A DNA stretch of 39,406 nt from Candidatus Anammoximicrobium sp. (lineage in GTDB: Bacteria; Planctomycetota; Planctomycetia; Pirellulales; Pirellulaceae), in assembly GCA_012515235.1 (NCBI GenBank), contig JAAYYU010000367.1:1-39406 (forward strand). Reading direction: 5' to 3'. A program made the translations under genes and the position numbers. The notes under the pieces are model-generated. The model was given only the letters and a program-made list of their open reading frames with translations. It was not told the origin of the DNA and made no database searches. Of this stretch, positions 32,391 to 39,406 are shown one piece after another. The stretch's first letter is position 1. Each line of letters starts with the position of its first letter.

Positions 32391-32630
32391 TCAGCGTACG
32401 GACTGCTGCAGTTCCTGCTCCGCTTTGTAGGCCTTCATGGCCGCCGCCTCGCGGGACAGTTTGAATTCGGTGGACGGGGCGTAATACTGGACATCGTCCG
32501 AAAGATAGTAGGGACTTGGCAGCGTCTGGCCGCCTACGCTGACTTGACAGCCGGTCGAGCTGATCGTGGCCAGCAGGCCGAACGCGCAGAGAACCAAAGA
32601 GGGCCACCGTTTTGCTGCTTCTGGCTTCAT
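32391..32630 (-). CDS. Small planctomycete-conserved lipoprotein
   Basis: Protein of 79 residues. A signal peptide (KRWPSLVLCAFGLLATISSTGC) ends in a lipobox Cys near residue 28. The mature part QVSVGGQTLPSPYYLSDDVQYYAPSTEFKLSREAAAMKAY is a sequence type I associate with Planctomycetota; its function is unknown. AAGGAG stands 10 bases before the ATG. Divergent from the CHAT-like gene with about 205 bases between, so the two could share regulation. Confidence 0.83.
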   Translation of the reverse strand: MKPEAAKRWPSLVLCAFGLLATISSTGCQVSVGGQTLPSPYYLSDDVQYYAPSTEFKLSREAAAMKAYKAEQELQQSVR

Positions 32631-32734
32631 ATCCCGCAAACTCCTTGCTGTCGGCACAACCGGCGCATTTGTCACACTCTGTATCGTCCGTCCTAACCGG
32701 CTTCTTTGACGAAACCCGCAAAATCGGTCCAGAT

Positions 32735-32765
32735 TTGACATTGCCTCGGAGTCATCCGCTATGAT
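32735..32765 (+). promoter_or_regulatory. Putative promoter of the CHAT-like gene
   Basis: TTGACA at 32735-32740, a 19-base spacer and TATGAT at 32760-32765. The spacer is a little long. The leader to the ATG at 32837 would be about 65 bases. Confidence 0.45.
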
Positions 32766-32836
32766 TGAGGGATAGCGAGTGTTTTCGGATGGTCCAGCTG
32801 ACCGCGGTCGCCGCTCCGTGGATGAGGAATGGTGCG

Positions 32837-35800
32837 ATGGATAGCAAGGGGTTTGGGGTCTGGTTGCTTGTGCTGGCGAGTTTCTCCGCGCCGGGTTTTG
32901 CCCAGCTGCGAGACATGACGGTTCCGCCAAGGGAGTACCATTTGTCCTTTGGCCCGTTCTACGAGGGCGATTACCGGACCGCCTTGGAGGCTTTTCAGTC
33001 GTCCGCCCGCGGTGGAATCCGCAGCACGGAGGGGCGCTGGGTCGACTCGATCTGCTATCACACGATGATCGGCGAATGCTTCTACCAGATGGGCGAAATC
33101 GCCAAGGCGTTGGACCAGTACAATTCCGCGTTGAAGCTGGCGATCGCCCATAAAGGTTGGATGGTGCGGGTCGAGTTTCCGGAGTTGCTGGAACCGTCGG
33201 CGTCGGCGGTTCGCAGCACGATCACGTGGGGCCCTTCCCAGCGGACCTCGCTGTTGGCCCGGATTCCCGATCGGATGAGCAGCTTTCAGGGCCAGATGGT
33301 CACCGAACAGGACATTCGCAGGGGCGGCGTGATTGCCGGCCCACAACTGTATCCGCTGAACGTGAAAGAAGTGACGCGGTGCATCTCCCTGGCGCAGCGC
33401 CGGCGGCGGGAAATCATGGGCCCGGTCTGCCAACACGATCCGTTCACTAGCCAGTTGCTGTCCGAGTTCGCGAGCTATCCGACGCGCCCCAATCATTGGT
33501 CCCAGGCCTGGGTCAGTTGTCATCGGGGGATGGCCTACGCGGCGGCCGGCAAGATCGAGCAGGCGGTGTCGGAGCTGACAAAGTCCCTTGTGTTGGCCGG
33601 GCAATACGACCACGAACTGACCTCGATGGCGTTGCTGGAACTCGGCAAGCTGGCGTTCGCTCAGGGCCAAACGCAGATGGCTGCCAACTACTTTTTGGAG
33701 GCGAGCTTTCCCGCGGCCGCCTTCGATCAATTCGACGTCATCCAGGAAGCGTTTCAATGGGGACTGATGACGCACCTGGTGTCGGGCCAGAAGGGGCTCT
33801 ATCCGCCCTTGGTGCCGGCGACGCCTTGGGCGCGGCGTTACTCGCGGGCCTTGCAGGCCTGGCTGATGCTGTTGGCCGCCGAGAATTACGCCACGGCCGG
33901 CGATGCGGCTCGGGCCTCCAGTCTGCTGGGGGAAGCGCGGCAAGCGGTCGGGACGCGAGAATTGCGCGGAGGAGTTTTGGGCGCCCGCTTCAATTACGTG
34001 TCCGCGATGGTCGAGTTCCAACGCCGCAACCTGACGGCCGGCACGACGCAGCTGAACCAGGCGATCGGCTTTCTGAAGGCCAGTTCCAAGCGGCTGTTCC
34101 AGATCGATCTGGCCGATGCCGCCTTCCTGTCAGGCAACGTCACGCAACGCGTCGCGGACGATTTGTACGCCAACGTGTTGCGGGAACCGACGGCGGCCGA
34201 CTGGGCGGTCGAACCCATGGACACGCTGGCCGCCGTGCTGACTCCCCACCCCGTGCCGCTGCAGCATTGGCTGGAAGCGACCTGGGCGCGCAAGGACCTG
34301 GAGAAGTCCCTGGAGATCGCCGACCGCATCCGGCGGCACCGGTTTTTCTGCAGCTTGCCGGTCGGCGGCCGACTGCTGGCGCTGCGTTGGATTCTGGAAG
34401 CCCCGGAAACGCTGCTTCCGCAATCGGCCTCGCTGCAACGCCGCGATCTGCTGGCCCGGTATGCGGACTATGCCAAGCTCTCGGCACAGGCCGCAGAGAT
34501 CCGCGGCGAATTGGAGAAACTGCCGCTGTTCCCGGACAAGCCGGACGAGTTGAAGCGACAGACAGAGCGCTTCGAGCAACTCGGGCAAGCGAGTGCTGCA
34601 CAGGAATTGATGCTGCAGGATCTGGCCCTGCGGCGGGAACCTTCCGATTTCGTGTTTCCGCCGTTGCGGACCGTCAAGGAGATCCAGCAGGCGATGATTG
34701 CCGACCAGTTGGTGTTGGCCTACACCACGGCCGGAAATCAGATCCTGGGTTTCGCGCTCTCCAAAGACAAGTTCTCCGCGTGGCAGATTGAATCTCCGGC
34801 GGCGGTTCTCAAACAGTTGGCCGACCTGCTGCGGCAATTGGGCTTGGCCGACCGCAAGGCCGGGTTGGACCCGGCGACGCTGAAGGACGAGACCTGGAAA
34901 GCGACGGCTGCGGATCTGCTCCAGAAACTGACGAACAACGCCAACTCCGCGGCGTGGGACACGTACCGCGAGTTGATCCTGGTCCCGGACGGGCCGCTGT
35001 GGTACGTGCCGTTCGAGGCGCTGCAAGTGCCCGCCGTTGCCGGTTCCGCGCCGCTGATTTCCAAAGTGCAAATCCGTTACTTGCCGACCGTGGGGCTGCT
35101 GACCATGACGGCTCCCGCCCCGAATCCGCGGGCGCGGACGTTGGTCGTCACGGGCCCGATGGTTCCCGGCCAGGACAAGCAGATCGCGGTCGCGGCCTGT
35201 GACCAGATCCGGCGGGCGCTGGAAGGGGTTACCCGTTGCGACGAACGGTTGGCGATTCCGTCCAGCTTGTTTTCCAGCGTCTGCGACCGGCTGATCGTGC
35301 TGAGCGATCTGGAGCCTGTGGCCCGCGGCCCGTACGCCTGGTCGCCGCTGGCCCTGGACCGCGGAAAAGCAGGCGGGACCTTGGACGCCTGGTTCGCCTT
35401 GCCCTTGTCAGGACCGGCGGACGTGGTCTTGCCAGCCTTTCACTCGGCCGCCGAGAGCGGGTTGAAGCGAGGCAGCAATGGGGATGAGATCTTCTTTGCC
35501 GTGTGCGGACTGATGGCCAGCGGCAGCCGTTCCGTGCTGCTGAGTCGCTGGTCGGTGGCGGGCCAGTCGGCGTTCGATCTGACGCGCGAGTACGTCCAGG
35601 AATTGCCTTTCGTGTCGGCGTCCGAGGCGTGGCAGCGGAGCGTCCAATTAGCACGCTCGAACCCCATCGCCGTGGAACTCGAACCGCGTCTGAGCACAAC
35701 GGGCGGGCCCGTGGAACTGACGGCGGATCACCCGTTCTTCTGGGCCGGTTATCTGCTGGCCGACGTCGGCAGAACCGCCCCACCGCCGACCGTGCCGCCT

Positions 35801-35896
35801 CCGCCACCCGCCGGAAAGCCGGCTGCGCATGCCAAGCCGGCTGCGGGTGCAAAACCGGCTGCGGGTGCAAAACCGCAACCGGACGTCAAACCGTAG
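32837..35896 (+). CDS. Exported TPR/CHAT-like protein lacking the catalytic dyad
   Basis: Protein of 1019 residues. A signal peptide (GFGVWLLVLASFSAPGFAQ) means it is exported. The middle contains TPR-like helical pairs (for example EGDYRTALEAF and MGEIAKALDQYNSALKLA at 35-100, AAGKIEQAVSELTKSLVLA near 235). The C-terminal third (about 640-990) is CHAT-like: LVLAYTTAGNQILGFALS, ELILVPDGPLWYVPFEALQV near 715, and SGSRSVLLSRWSVAGQSAFDLTREYVQEL near 895. The place of the catalytic Cys (usually VVLSACET) reads VVLPAFHSA with Phe868, and the usual HG-type His segment reads IVLSDLEP (about 820), so both dyad residues appear missing. An 18-bp repeat codes for the KPAAGA tail. GAGGAA stands 7 bases before the chosen ATG. 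Probably a periplasmic scaffold or binding protein. Confidence 0.85.
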   Translation: MDSKGFGVWLLVLASFSAPGFAQLRDMTVPPREYHLSFGPFYEGDYRTALEAFQSSARGGIRSTEGRWVDSICYHTMIGECFYQMGEIAKALDQYNSALKLAIAHKGWMVRVEFPELLEPSASAVRSTITWGPSQRTSLLARIPDRMSSFQGQMVTEQDIRRGGVIAGPQLYPLNVKEVTRCISLAQRRRREIMGPVCQHDPFTSQLLSEFASYPTRPNHWSQAWVSCHRGMAYAAAGKIEQAVSELTKSLVLAGQYDHELTSMALLELGKLAFAQGQTQMAANYFLEASFPAAAFDQFDVIQEAFQWGLMTHLVSGQKGLYPPLVPATPWARRYSRALQAWLMLLAAENYATAGDAARASSLLGEARQAVGTRELRGGVLGARFNYVSAMVEFQRRNLTAGTTQLNQAIGFLKASSKRLFQIDLADAAFLSGNVTQRVADDLYANVLREPTAADWAVEPMDTLAAVLTPHPVPLQHWLEATWARKDLEKSLEIADRIRRHRFFCSLPVGGRLLALRWILEAPETLLPQSASLQRRDLLARYADYAKLSAQAAEIRGELEKLPLFPDKPDELKRQTERFEQLGQASAAQELMLQDLALRREPSDFVFPPLRTVKEIQQAMIADQLVLAYTTAGNQILGFALSKDKFSAWQIESPAAVLKQLADLLRQLGLADRKAGLDPATLKDETWKATAADLLQKLTNNANSAAWDTYRELILVPDGPLWYVPFEALQVPAVAGSAPLISKVQIRYLPTVGLLTMTAPAPNPRARTLVVTGPMVPGQDKQIAVAACDQIRRALEGVTRCDERLAIPSSLFSSVCDRLIVLSDLEPVARGPYAWSPLALDRGKAGGTLDAWFALPLSGPADVVLPAFHSAAESGLKRGSNGDEIFFAVCGLMASGSRSVLLSRWSVAGQSAFDLTREYVQELPFVSASEAWQRSVQLARSNPIAVELEPRLSTTGGPVELTADHPFFWAGYLLADVGRTAPPPTVPPPPPAGKPAAHAKPAAGAKPAAGAKPQPDVKP
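35816..35869 (+). repeat. 18-bp tandem repeat in the CHAT-like gene tail
   Basis: Three units, starting at 35816, 35834 and 35852, code for KPAAHA, KPAAGA and KPAAGA. The second and third differ at one base. It makes a flexible, Lys/Pro/Ala-rich C-terminus that could vary in length by slippage and might contact peptidoglycan or acidic surfaces. Confidence 0.85.
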
Positions 35897-35997
35897 CGTT
35901 CTGCGCAGCGGCCCAATCGCCTACTGCTGTGACGCCAGAAAAACGTGCGCATGCAGTGCTGCGTCCGGATCGTGCTGCTGTTCGCGGGATTGCCGCC

Positions 35998-36168
35998 TCA
36001 TTGCGGCGGCATCGCCTTGTCCTCTTTAATCCCCTTACTCGCGGCGTCGACATCGTCGTACGCTGCTTGATCGAACTTGGAACTGTCGATCGGTTTCGGC
36101 TCGCCGCATCCGCTGGCAGCCATTCCGCACAGGCAGACCAAAACCAACAAAGCCCACAGTCTTCGCAC
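35998..36168 (-). CDS. Very small lipoprotein
   Basis: Protein of 56 residues: signal peptide RLWALLVLVCLCGMAASGC with lipobox Cys near residue 22, then a charged 34-residue mature part (EPKPIDSSKFDQAAYDDVDA). Start is a GTG, selected because AAGGGAGGT lies 5-6 bases before it; upstream in-frame codons extend into the DUF1559 gene and do not fit. Lies between the CHAT-like gene (convergent) and the first DUF1559 gene (same strand, 38 bases upstream), so probably co-transcribed with the latter. No known function. Confidence 0.72.
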   Translation of the reverse strand: MRRLWALLVLVCLCGMAASGCGEPKPIDSSKFDQAAYDDVDAASKGIKEDKAMPPQ

Positions 36169-36206
36169 GGGATACCTCCCTTCGAGATTCGCTGAGATCC
36201 GCAAGA

Positions 36207-37202
36207 TTACCTGGCGCTCGCAACCGAGTGGCCATCGGCGATCGCATTCAATTTCGCCCAAGTTCCCCAGTCGAGGGTGGCGGTAATGAAGCCGACGCTC
36301 CCATCCGCCATTCCGGTGTGGAGTCCGCCAGGGTGATAGCTCGATGGCCCATAGTGTTCGGAGAACGGACCATACGCCGCGATATAGGTGGGCGTGAAGG
36401 AGTGATTGCGGAACCAAGTCCAAACCGTTTTCGCAGAACCGTCGGGATTGACGGCGTTTGTGGCCGTTTCGTTGGCTCCCCAGCCGCCGACGGCCGTTCC
36501 CACAAAGGCGCTGTCGAAGACCGGCGTTCCCGTCCGCCGCAATCCGGTCCCGCAGGTGCGGATGGCCCCGCCACCGTAACCCATGGAATCGTCCTCGGCA
36601 AAGCAGATCGTGTTGGACGTGCCGTCTCTGATCCCCGACATCTTGGTCGTCATGGTCACCGTGAAGACGCCGTTCAGGCTGCCCACGTCATTGAACGGAT
36701 CCCCGAACGTGTTCCAAGGCGAAGTGTTCGAAATGTTCGCAGTCTGGTGCCAATGATAACCCTCGCTGCCGGGGTAGTTGGTCACTGCGATGTTTTGGGT
36801 TTCACTGGGCAGCGTGCGCTGGTCCGAAGGGCAGCGCAACGTGGGGACAGGCGTGCTGACGATCGCTTGGCCCCAAATGGGCGCGCGAACATCTACCGTG
36901 CTGTACAGCGACTGCTGCTCGATAAAGGGCAGAATCATCACGTTCCAGGTGTGATGATACGGCAGCGTGTAGGGCGGTTTGCCAGGGCCCCAGATCACGC
37001 CCGGCGGAAAACTGCCATTTGCGTCATGGTAGTTCTGCAGCCCCAAGGCGATTTGCTTGGCGTTGTTCGAGCACTGAGAACGCCGTGCCGACTCGCGGGC
37101 CGCCTGAATCGCAGGCAGCAACAGCGCGACCAGAATGCCAATGATGGCAATGACCACGAGAAGCTCAACGAGCGTAAAACCGCGACGAGTTGAAGATCGC
37201 AT
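36207..37202 (-). CDS. DUF1559 prepilin-like protein
   Basis: Protein of 331 residues. A type III (prepilin) signal RRGFTLVELLVVIAIIGILVALLLPAIQAARESARR is cleaved after Gly8 and N-methylated in pilins. The DUF1559/SBP_bac_10 body follows: CSNNAKQIALGLQNYHDANGSFPPG, and the C-terminal SYHPGGLHTGMADGSVGFI motif. This family is found in tens to hundreds of copies in Planctomycetota and is thought to form pseudopilin-like surface structures; roles are unproven. GGGAG stands 8 bases before ATG 37202. Followed by the 56-residue lipoprotein. Confidence 0.93.
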   Translation of the reverse strand: MRSSTRRGFTLVELLVVIAIIGILVALLLPAIQAARESARRSQCSNNAKQIALGLQNYHDANGSFPPGVIWGPGKPPYTLPYHHTWNVMILPFIEQQSLYSTVDVRAPIWGQAIVSTPVPTLRCPSDQRTLPSETQNIAVTNYPGSEGYHWHQTANISNTSPWNTFGDPFNDVGSLNGVFTVTMTTKMSGIRDGTSNTICFAEDDSMGYGGGAIRTCGTGLRRTGTPVFDSAFVGTAVGGWGANETATNAVNPDGSAKTVWTWFRNHSFTPTYIAAYGPFSEHYGPSSYHPGGLHTGMADGSVGFITATLDWGTWAKLNAIADGHSVASAR

Positions 37203-37298
37203 AACAATTGCTCCCAAAACATGTTCTCATTTGGAATGATGCCACTTTGATAGCTGGATAAATCCGCGCCAGACTCCGGCTGCTGGCTGGCCGGCGCG

Positions 37299-37329
37299 GA
37301 AGCCCGGCTTTTTCAAAAAAACGGGCTTC
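37299..37329. terminator. Stem-loop between lipoprotein and DUF1559 genes
   Basis: GAAGCCCG (37299-37306) pairs with CGGGCTTC (37322-37329); the 15-base interior is GC plus TTTTT-C-AAAAAAA, which can extend the stem. It lies 30 bases past the stop of the minus-strand gene at 37360 and so could end its transcript, although the T-run is inside the hairpin and not after it. Confidence 0.4.
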
Positions 37330-37359
37330 GCGTCCAGTAAAACATCCTTTGGTATTCGT

Positions 37360-37776
37360 TTACGGCTTGGCGTCCTGCGACTTCAAATCAAACGTGAACG
37401 TGTTGCCGTCGCTGGACTTCACTTCCGCCTTCAGCGTGCTCTCCGTGTTGTACACTGCCGGGATGTAGCTGACATAGTTCGGCAGGCCATCGGGCGCTGG
37501 GGTAGGGTCTTCGCGAGTCGCGGAGATCTCGACGCGTTTCGCGCCCTCCGTCACTTTACACTCGAACGTGCCGTTGACGATAGCGCCTGCATACGCCGCG
37601 CCCCCGGGCTCCGCGGGCAGAAATCGGATTTCGCCCTTTTCGACCGGCTGGCCATCGAACGTCACAGTGCCCGTTACCGAGTATTCGGCCGGTCCACCAC
37701 CGCCACAGCCGCTCAGGATCAGCAGGACGACCGATACCAGGGAAAACAATAGGCCGCGAGAAAGATCGACCAACAT
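37360..37776 (-). CDS. Lipoprotein with carboxypeptidase-regulatory/transthyretin-like fold
   Basis: Protein of 138 residues. Signal peptide GLLFSLVSVVLLILSGC with lipobox Cys near residue 24, then GGGGPAEYSVTGTVTFDGQPVEKGEIRFLPAEPGG, the usual beginning of the small beta-sandwich lipoproteins that accompany DUF1559 genes in Planctomycetota. It probably stays at the outer or cytoplasmic membrane facing the periplasm. Start at the ATG with GGAAGG 7 bases upstream; the TTG two codons earlier is less likely. It lies between two DUF1559 genes on the same strand. Confidence 0.88.
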   Translation of the reverse strand: MLVDLSRGLLFSLVSVVLLILSGCGGGGPAEYSVTGTVTFDGQPVEKGEIRFLPAEPGGAAYAGAIVNGTFECKVTEGAKRVEISATREDPTPAPDGLPNYVSYIPAVYNTESTLKAEVKSSDGNTFTFDLKSQDAKP

Positions 37777-37894
37777 CTGCAAACCTTCCGTTGTTATTTA
37801 CTGACGAAACACAGGGGGCCGGTCATGTCCGTCCGACAACTGCGGTCAGCACGGTCGTGCCTGCTCCGGTTGCGGCAGGTCCTGAAGCGGGTGA

Positions 37895-38896
37895 TCAATA
37901 CTGGTTGGTGGGCTCGCCGCCTTCACGCGTTCCCAACGCACGCCAAACGTAGGTGTCGATGGAGTTCGGAATAAACCGTACACTCGCATCTGCCAAGACC
38001 GCCTGGACGCCTCCGGGATGATAACTGCGCGCAAACAGATACTGAAGATCCGTACTCGCAAAGCACGGAGCCTCGCGCAACGCGGGGGCTTGGCAGGTCC
38101 GGCAGTAGTCGGACAGGGTCGTATTCGGGGGTTGGTACGTGCTGAAAATGCTGCTCAAGTGCTCCGCCCGGTAGTAGCGTCCCCGCCAGTCCCGATGGCT
38201 GGTGGTCAGTTCGGGAACCGTGATGATCTCCGCCCCCATCACCGTGTTGGCAGTGCCATCGACTACCGAGGCCATGCGGATTCGGGACTTGTAGTAGAAC
38301 ATGCCATTCATGGTGTGCCCAAACGCTGCGCCGGTCGTCGCCGGGCTGTTGTTTTGGGTTACCAACTGGCTGCCGTGACACAGCAGATAGTTACCGGAGA
38401 AGCCATCGTTGTTGTCTGGCGGCGAGCCGTCCGGCGGTGTGCCTTCGCCGTGAAGGATACCGGTCTTGGGCCCAGCCGAATCGGAAGGACACATCAGGCA
38501 CGGAATCACTGAATTCATCAGGGCGCTGGGAAAGCTCGATGAGGCCCGTGTCACCATGTACGGAAGCAACTGATCGTGCAACGCAGACTGTTCGATAAAG
38601 GGCAGGAGCATCGGCATCCACGACATATTTGTCGGAGGGGTCGTGCCGGAATTCAGATTGTTGGCGAGCACGCCAGGCGGAAACCATGCGTGGGTGTCGT
38701 GATAGTTATGAAGCCCCAGTCCCAACTGCTTCAGGTTGTTGCTGCACTGGGAGCGTCGGGCCGCCTCCCGAGCAGCTTGGATCGCGGGCAGCAGCAACGC
38801 TACCAGGATCCCGATAATGGCAATGACGACCAGAAGTTCGACGAGCGTGAAGCCCGTCGCCCTGCGGCCAAGTCCAGGAAATGACGACGAACGCAT
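37895..38896 (-). CDS. DUF1559 prepilin-like protein
   Basis: Protein of 333 residues, second copy of the family in the window. Prepilin cleavage after Gly15 (RRATGFTLVELLVVIAIIGI), CSNNLKQLGLGLHNYHDTHAWFPPG, several Cys pairs in the body (PCLMCPSD, YCRTCQ) that may form disulfides, and SYHPGGVQAVLADASVRFI at the end. The N-terminal 60 residues are nearly identical to the other copy, while the rest has diverged strongly. GGAGG stands 8 bases before the ATG at 38896; a longer frame to 38956 is possible but non-homologous. Probably first gene of the minus-strand run DUF1559, lipoprotein, DUF1559, lipoprotein. Confidence 0.93.
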   Translation of the reverse strand: MRSSSFPGLGRRATGFTLVELLVVIAIIGILVALLLPAIQAAREAARRSQCSNNLKQLGLGLHNYHDTHAWFPPGVLANNLNSGTTPPTNMSWMPMLLPFIEQSALHDQLLPYMVTRASSSFPSALMNSVIPCLMCPSDSAGPKTGILHGEGTPPDGSPPDNNDGFSGNYLLCHGSQLVTQNNSPATTGAAFGHTMNGMFYYKSRIRMASVVDGTANTVMGAEIITVPELTTSHRDWRGRYYRAEHLSSIFSTYQPPNTTLSDYCRTCQAPALREAPCFASTDLQYLFARSYHPGGVQAVLADASVRFIPNSIDTYVWRALGTREGGEPTNQY

Positions 38897-39082
38897 TGCA
38901 AGTGCCTCCAAAAGAAACAGAATAAGAACGAAACCCAGCTTACCAAGAATACGCAAACCGGACGGCCATAAAGGGGACCAATGGATTAAACTGATCCGAG
39001 TCTAAAGTATCAACCGGGGAAATGCGTGTCAATGCGATGGGAACAGACCCACTGTATTATCCGCAAGACGAGCCTCGTCGAA

Positions 39083-39112
39083 TTGCGAATCCCGTGTCTG
39101 AGCGGATAAGAT
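39083..39112 (+). promoter_or_regulatory. Putative promoter of the SDR gene
   Basis: TTGCGA, 18-base spacer, TAAGAT. The start would be near 39119, leaving a short leader that contains AAGGA before the ATG. Confidence 0.4.
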
Positions 39113-39135
39113 CAAGTCACACAAGGACCGGATTT

Positions 39136-39406
39136 ATGATGGCCATCGATTTTTCGGGCAAGACAGTGTTGGTTACCGGCGGCGGCCGGGGCTTGGGGGC
39201 GGCGTCGGCCGAGGTGCTGGGCCGGGCGGGGGCGAACGTAGTGGTCAACTACTTTGCCGATCCCGGCGGGGTCAATCGGGAGCGGGCCGAACAGACCGCG
39301 CGGCAGATCGGGGAGCGGGGCGTGGCCCTTGAAGCCGACGTGCGCGAAGGACCGCAAGTCGAGGCGATGATCGAGGAGATCCTGCGGCGTTTCGGCCGGC
39401 TCGATA
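39136..39406 (+). CDS. Short-chain dehydrogenase/reductase, 3' end outside the window
   Basis: The first 90 residues of an NAD(P)-dependent SDR, FabG-like. The Rossmann motif is TVLVTGGGRGLGAASAEVL, followed by GANVVVNYF, ADVREGPQVEAMIEEILRRFGRLD. The catalytic Ser-Tyr-Lys lies beyond the window, so it cannot be checked. The substrate cannot be told; 3-oxoacyl-ACP reductase is the commonest role for this type. Two consecutive ATGs start it; AAGGA is 8 bases before the first. Confidence 0.9.
   Translation, partial: MMAIDFSGKTVLVTGGGRGLGAASAEVLGRAGANVVVNYFADPGGVNRERAEQTARQIGERGVALEADVREGPQVEAMIEEILRRFGRLD

Overview
The window looks like chromosome of a Planctomycetota bacterium, probably from the Pirellulales/Thermoguttaceae side. 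The main evidence is two DUF1559 proteins with a type IV prepilin-like N-terminus, a small lipoprotein of a planctomycete-conserved type (32391-32630), a planctomycete-type conserved membrane protein (8944-11256), an exported TPR/CHAT-like protein, a sialidase-like protein with a Tat-exported oxidoreductase nearby, and hairpin-forming intergenic repeats. The DNA is GC-rich, so large antisense open frames cover almost every real gene; these were left out. The family-level placement is an inference.

Layout. 1-0.8 kb: decayed tyrosine recombinase running antisense into the 3' end of tRNA-Ser(GGA), a probable old integration scar. 1.2-7.2 kb: Lon-like protease, then a membrane-fusion protein plus MacB/FtsX-type permease pair with no ATPase beside it. 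7.4-8.8 kb (minus): exported MsrB and an RluA-type pseudouridine synthase. 8.9-11.3 kb: single-pass membrane protein with an anti-sigma/FecR-like layout. 11.6-17.1 kb: a co-directional block of hibernation factor HPF, PTS EIIA, HPr, EI, a radical-SAM-linked DUF2344 protein and RNase E/G. No sugar permease of the PTS is present, so the phosphorelay is probably regulatory. 17.2-25 kb: an accessory catabolic zone (UroD-like methyltransferase, panD, sialidase-like protein, Gfo/Idh/MocA oxidoreductase, VOC protein, six-hairpin glycosidase-like protein), interrupted by about 0.9 kb of non-coding DNA holding a 69-bp tandem repeat and hairpins. 25.3-32 kb: exported thioredoxin, an HTH protein, a cysteine-desulfurase-like enzyme and housekeeping gatCAB and rpmB. 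32.4-38.9 kb: envelope region with three small lipoproteins, an exported CHAT-like protein lacking the catalytic His/Cys, and two DUF1559 pseudopilins. The window ends inside an SDR-family reductase gene.

The most unusual material is the exported CHAT pseudoprotease and its lipoprotein neighbours, the order of motifs in the six-hairpin protein (possible circular permutation), the GCAAG-loop hairpin family and the 46-bp double palindrome, the transporter pair without ATPase, and the HPF/PTS/RNase E cluster. No CRISPR array, complete mobile element or recognisable defence system was found.
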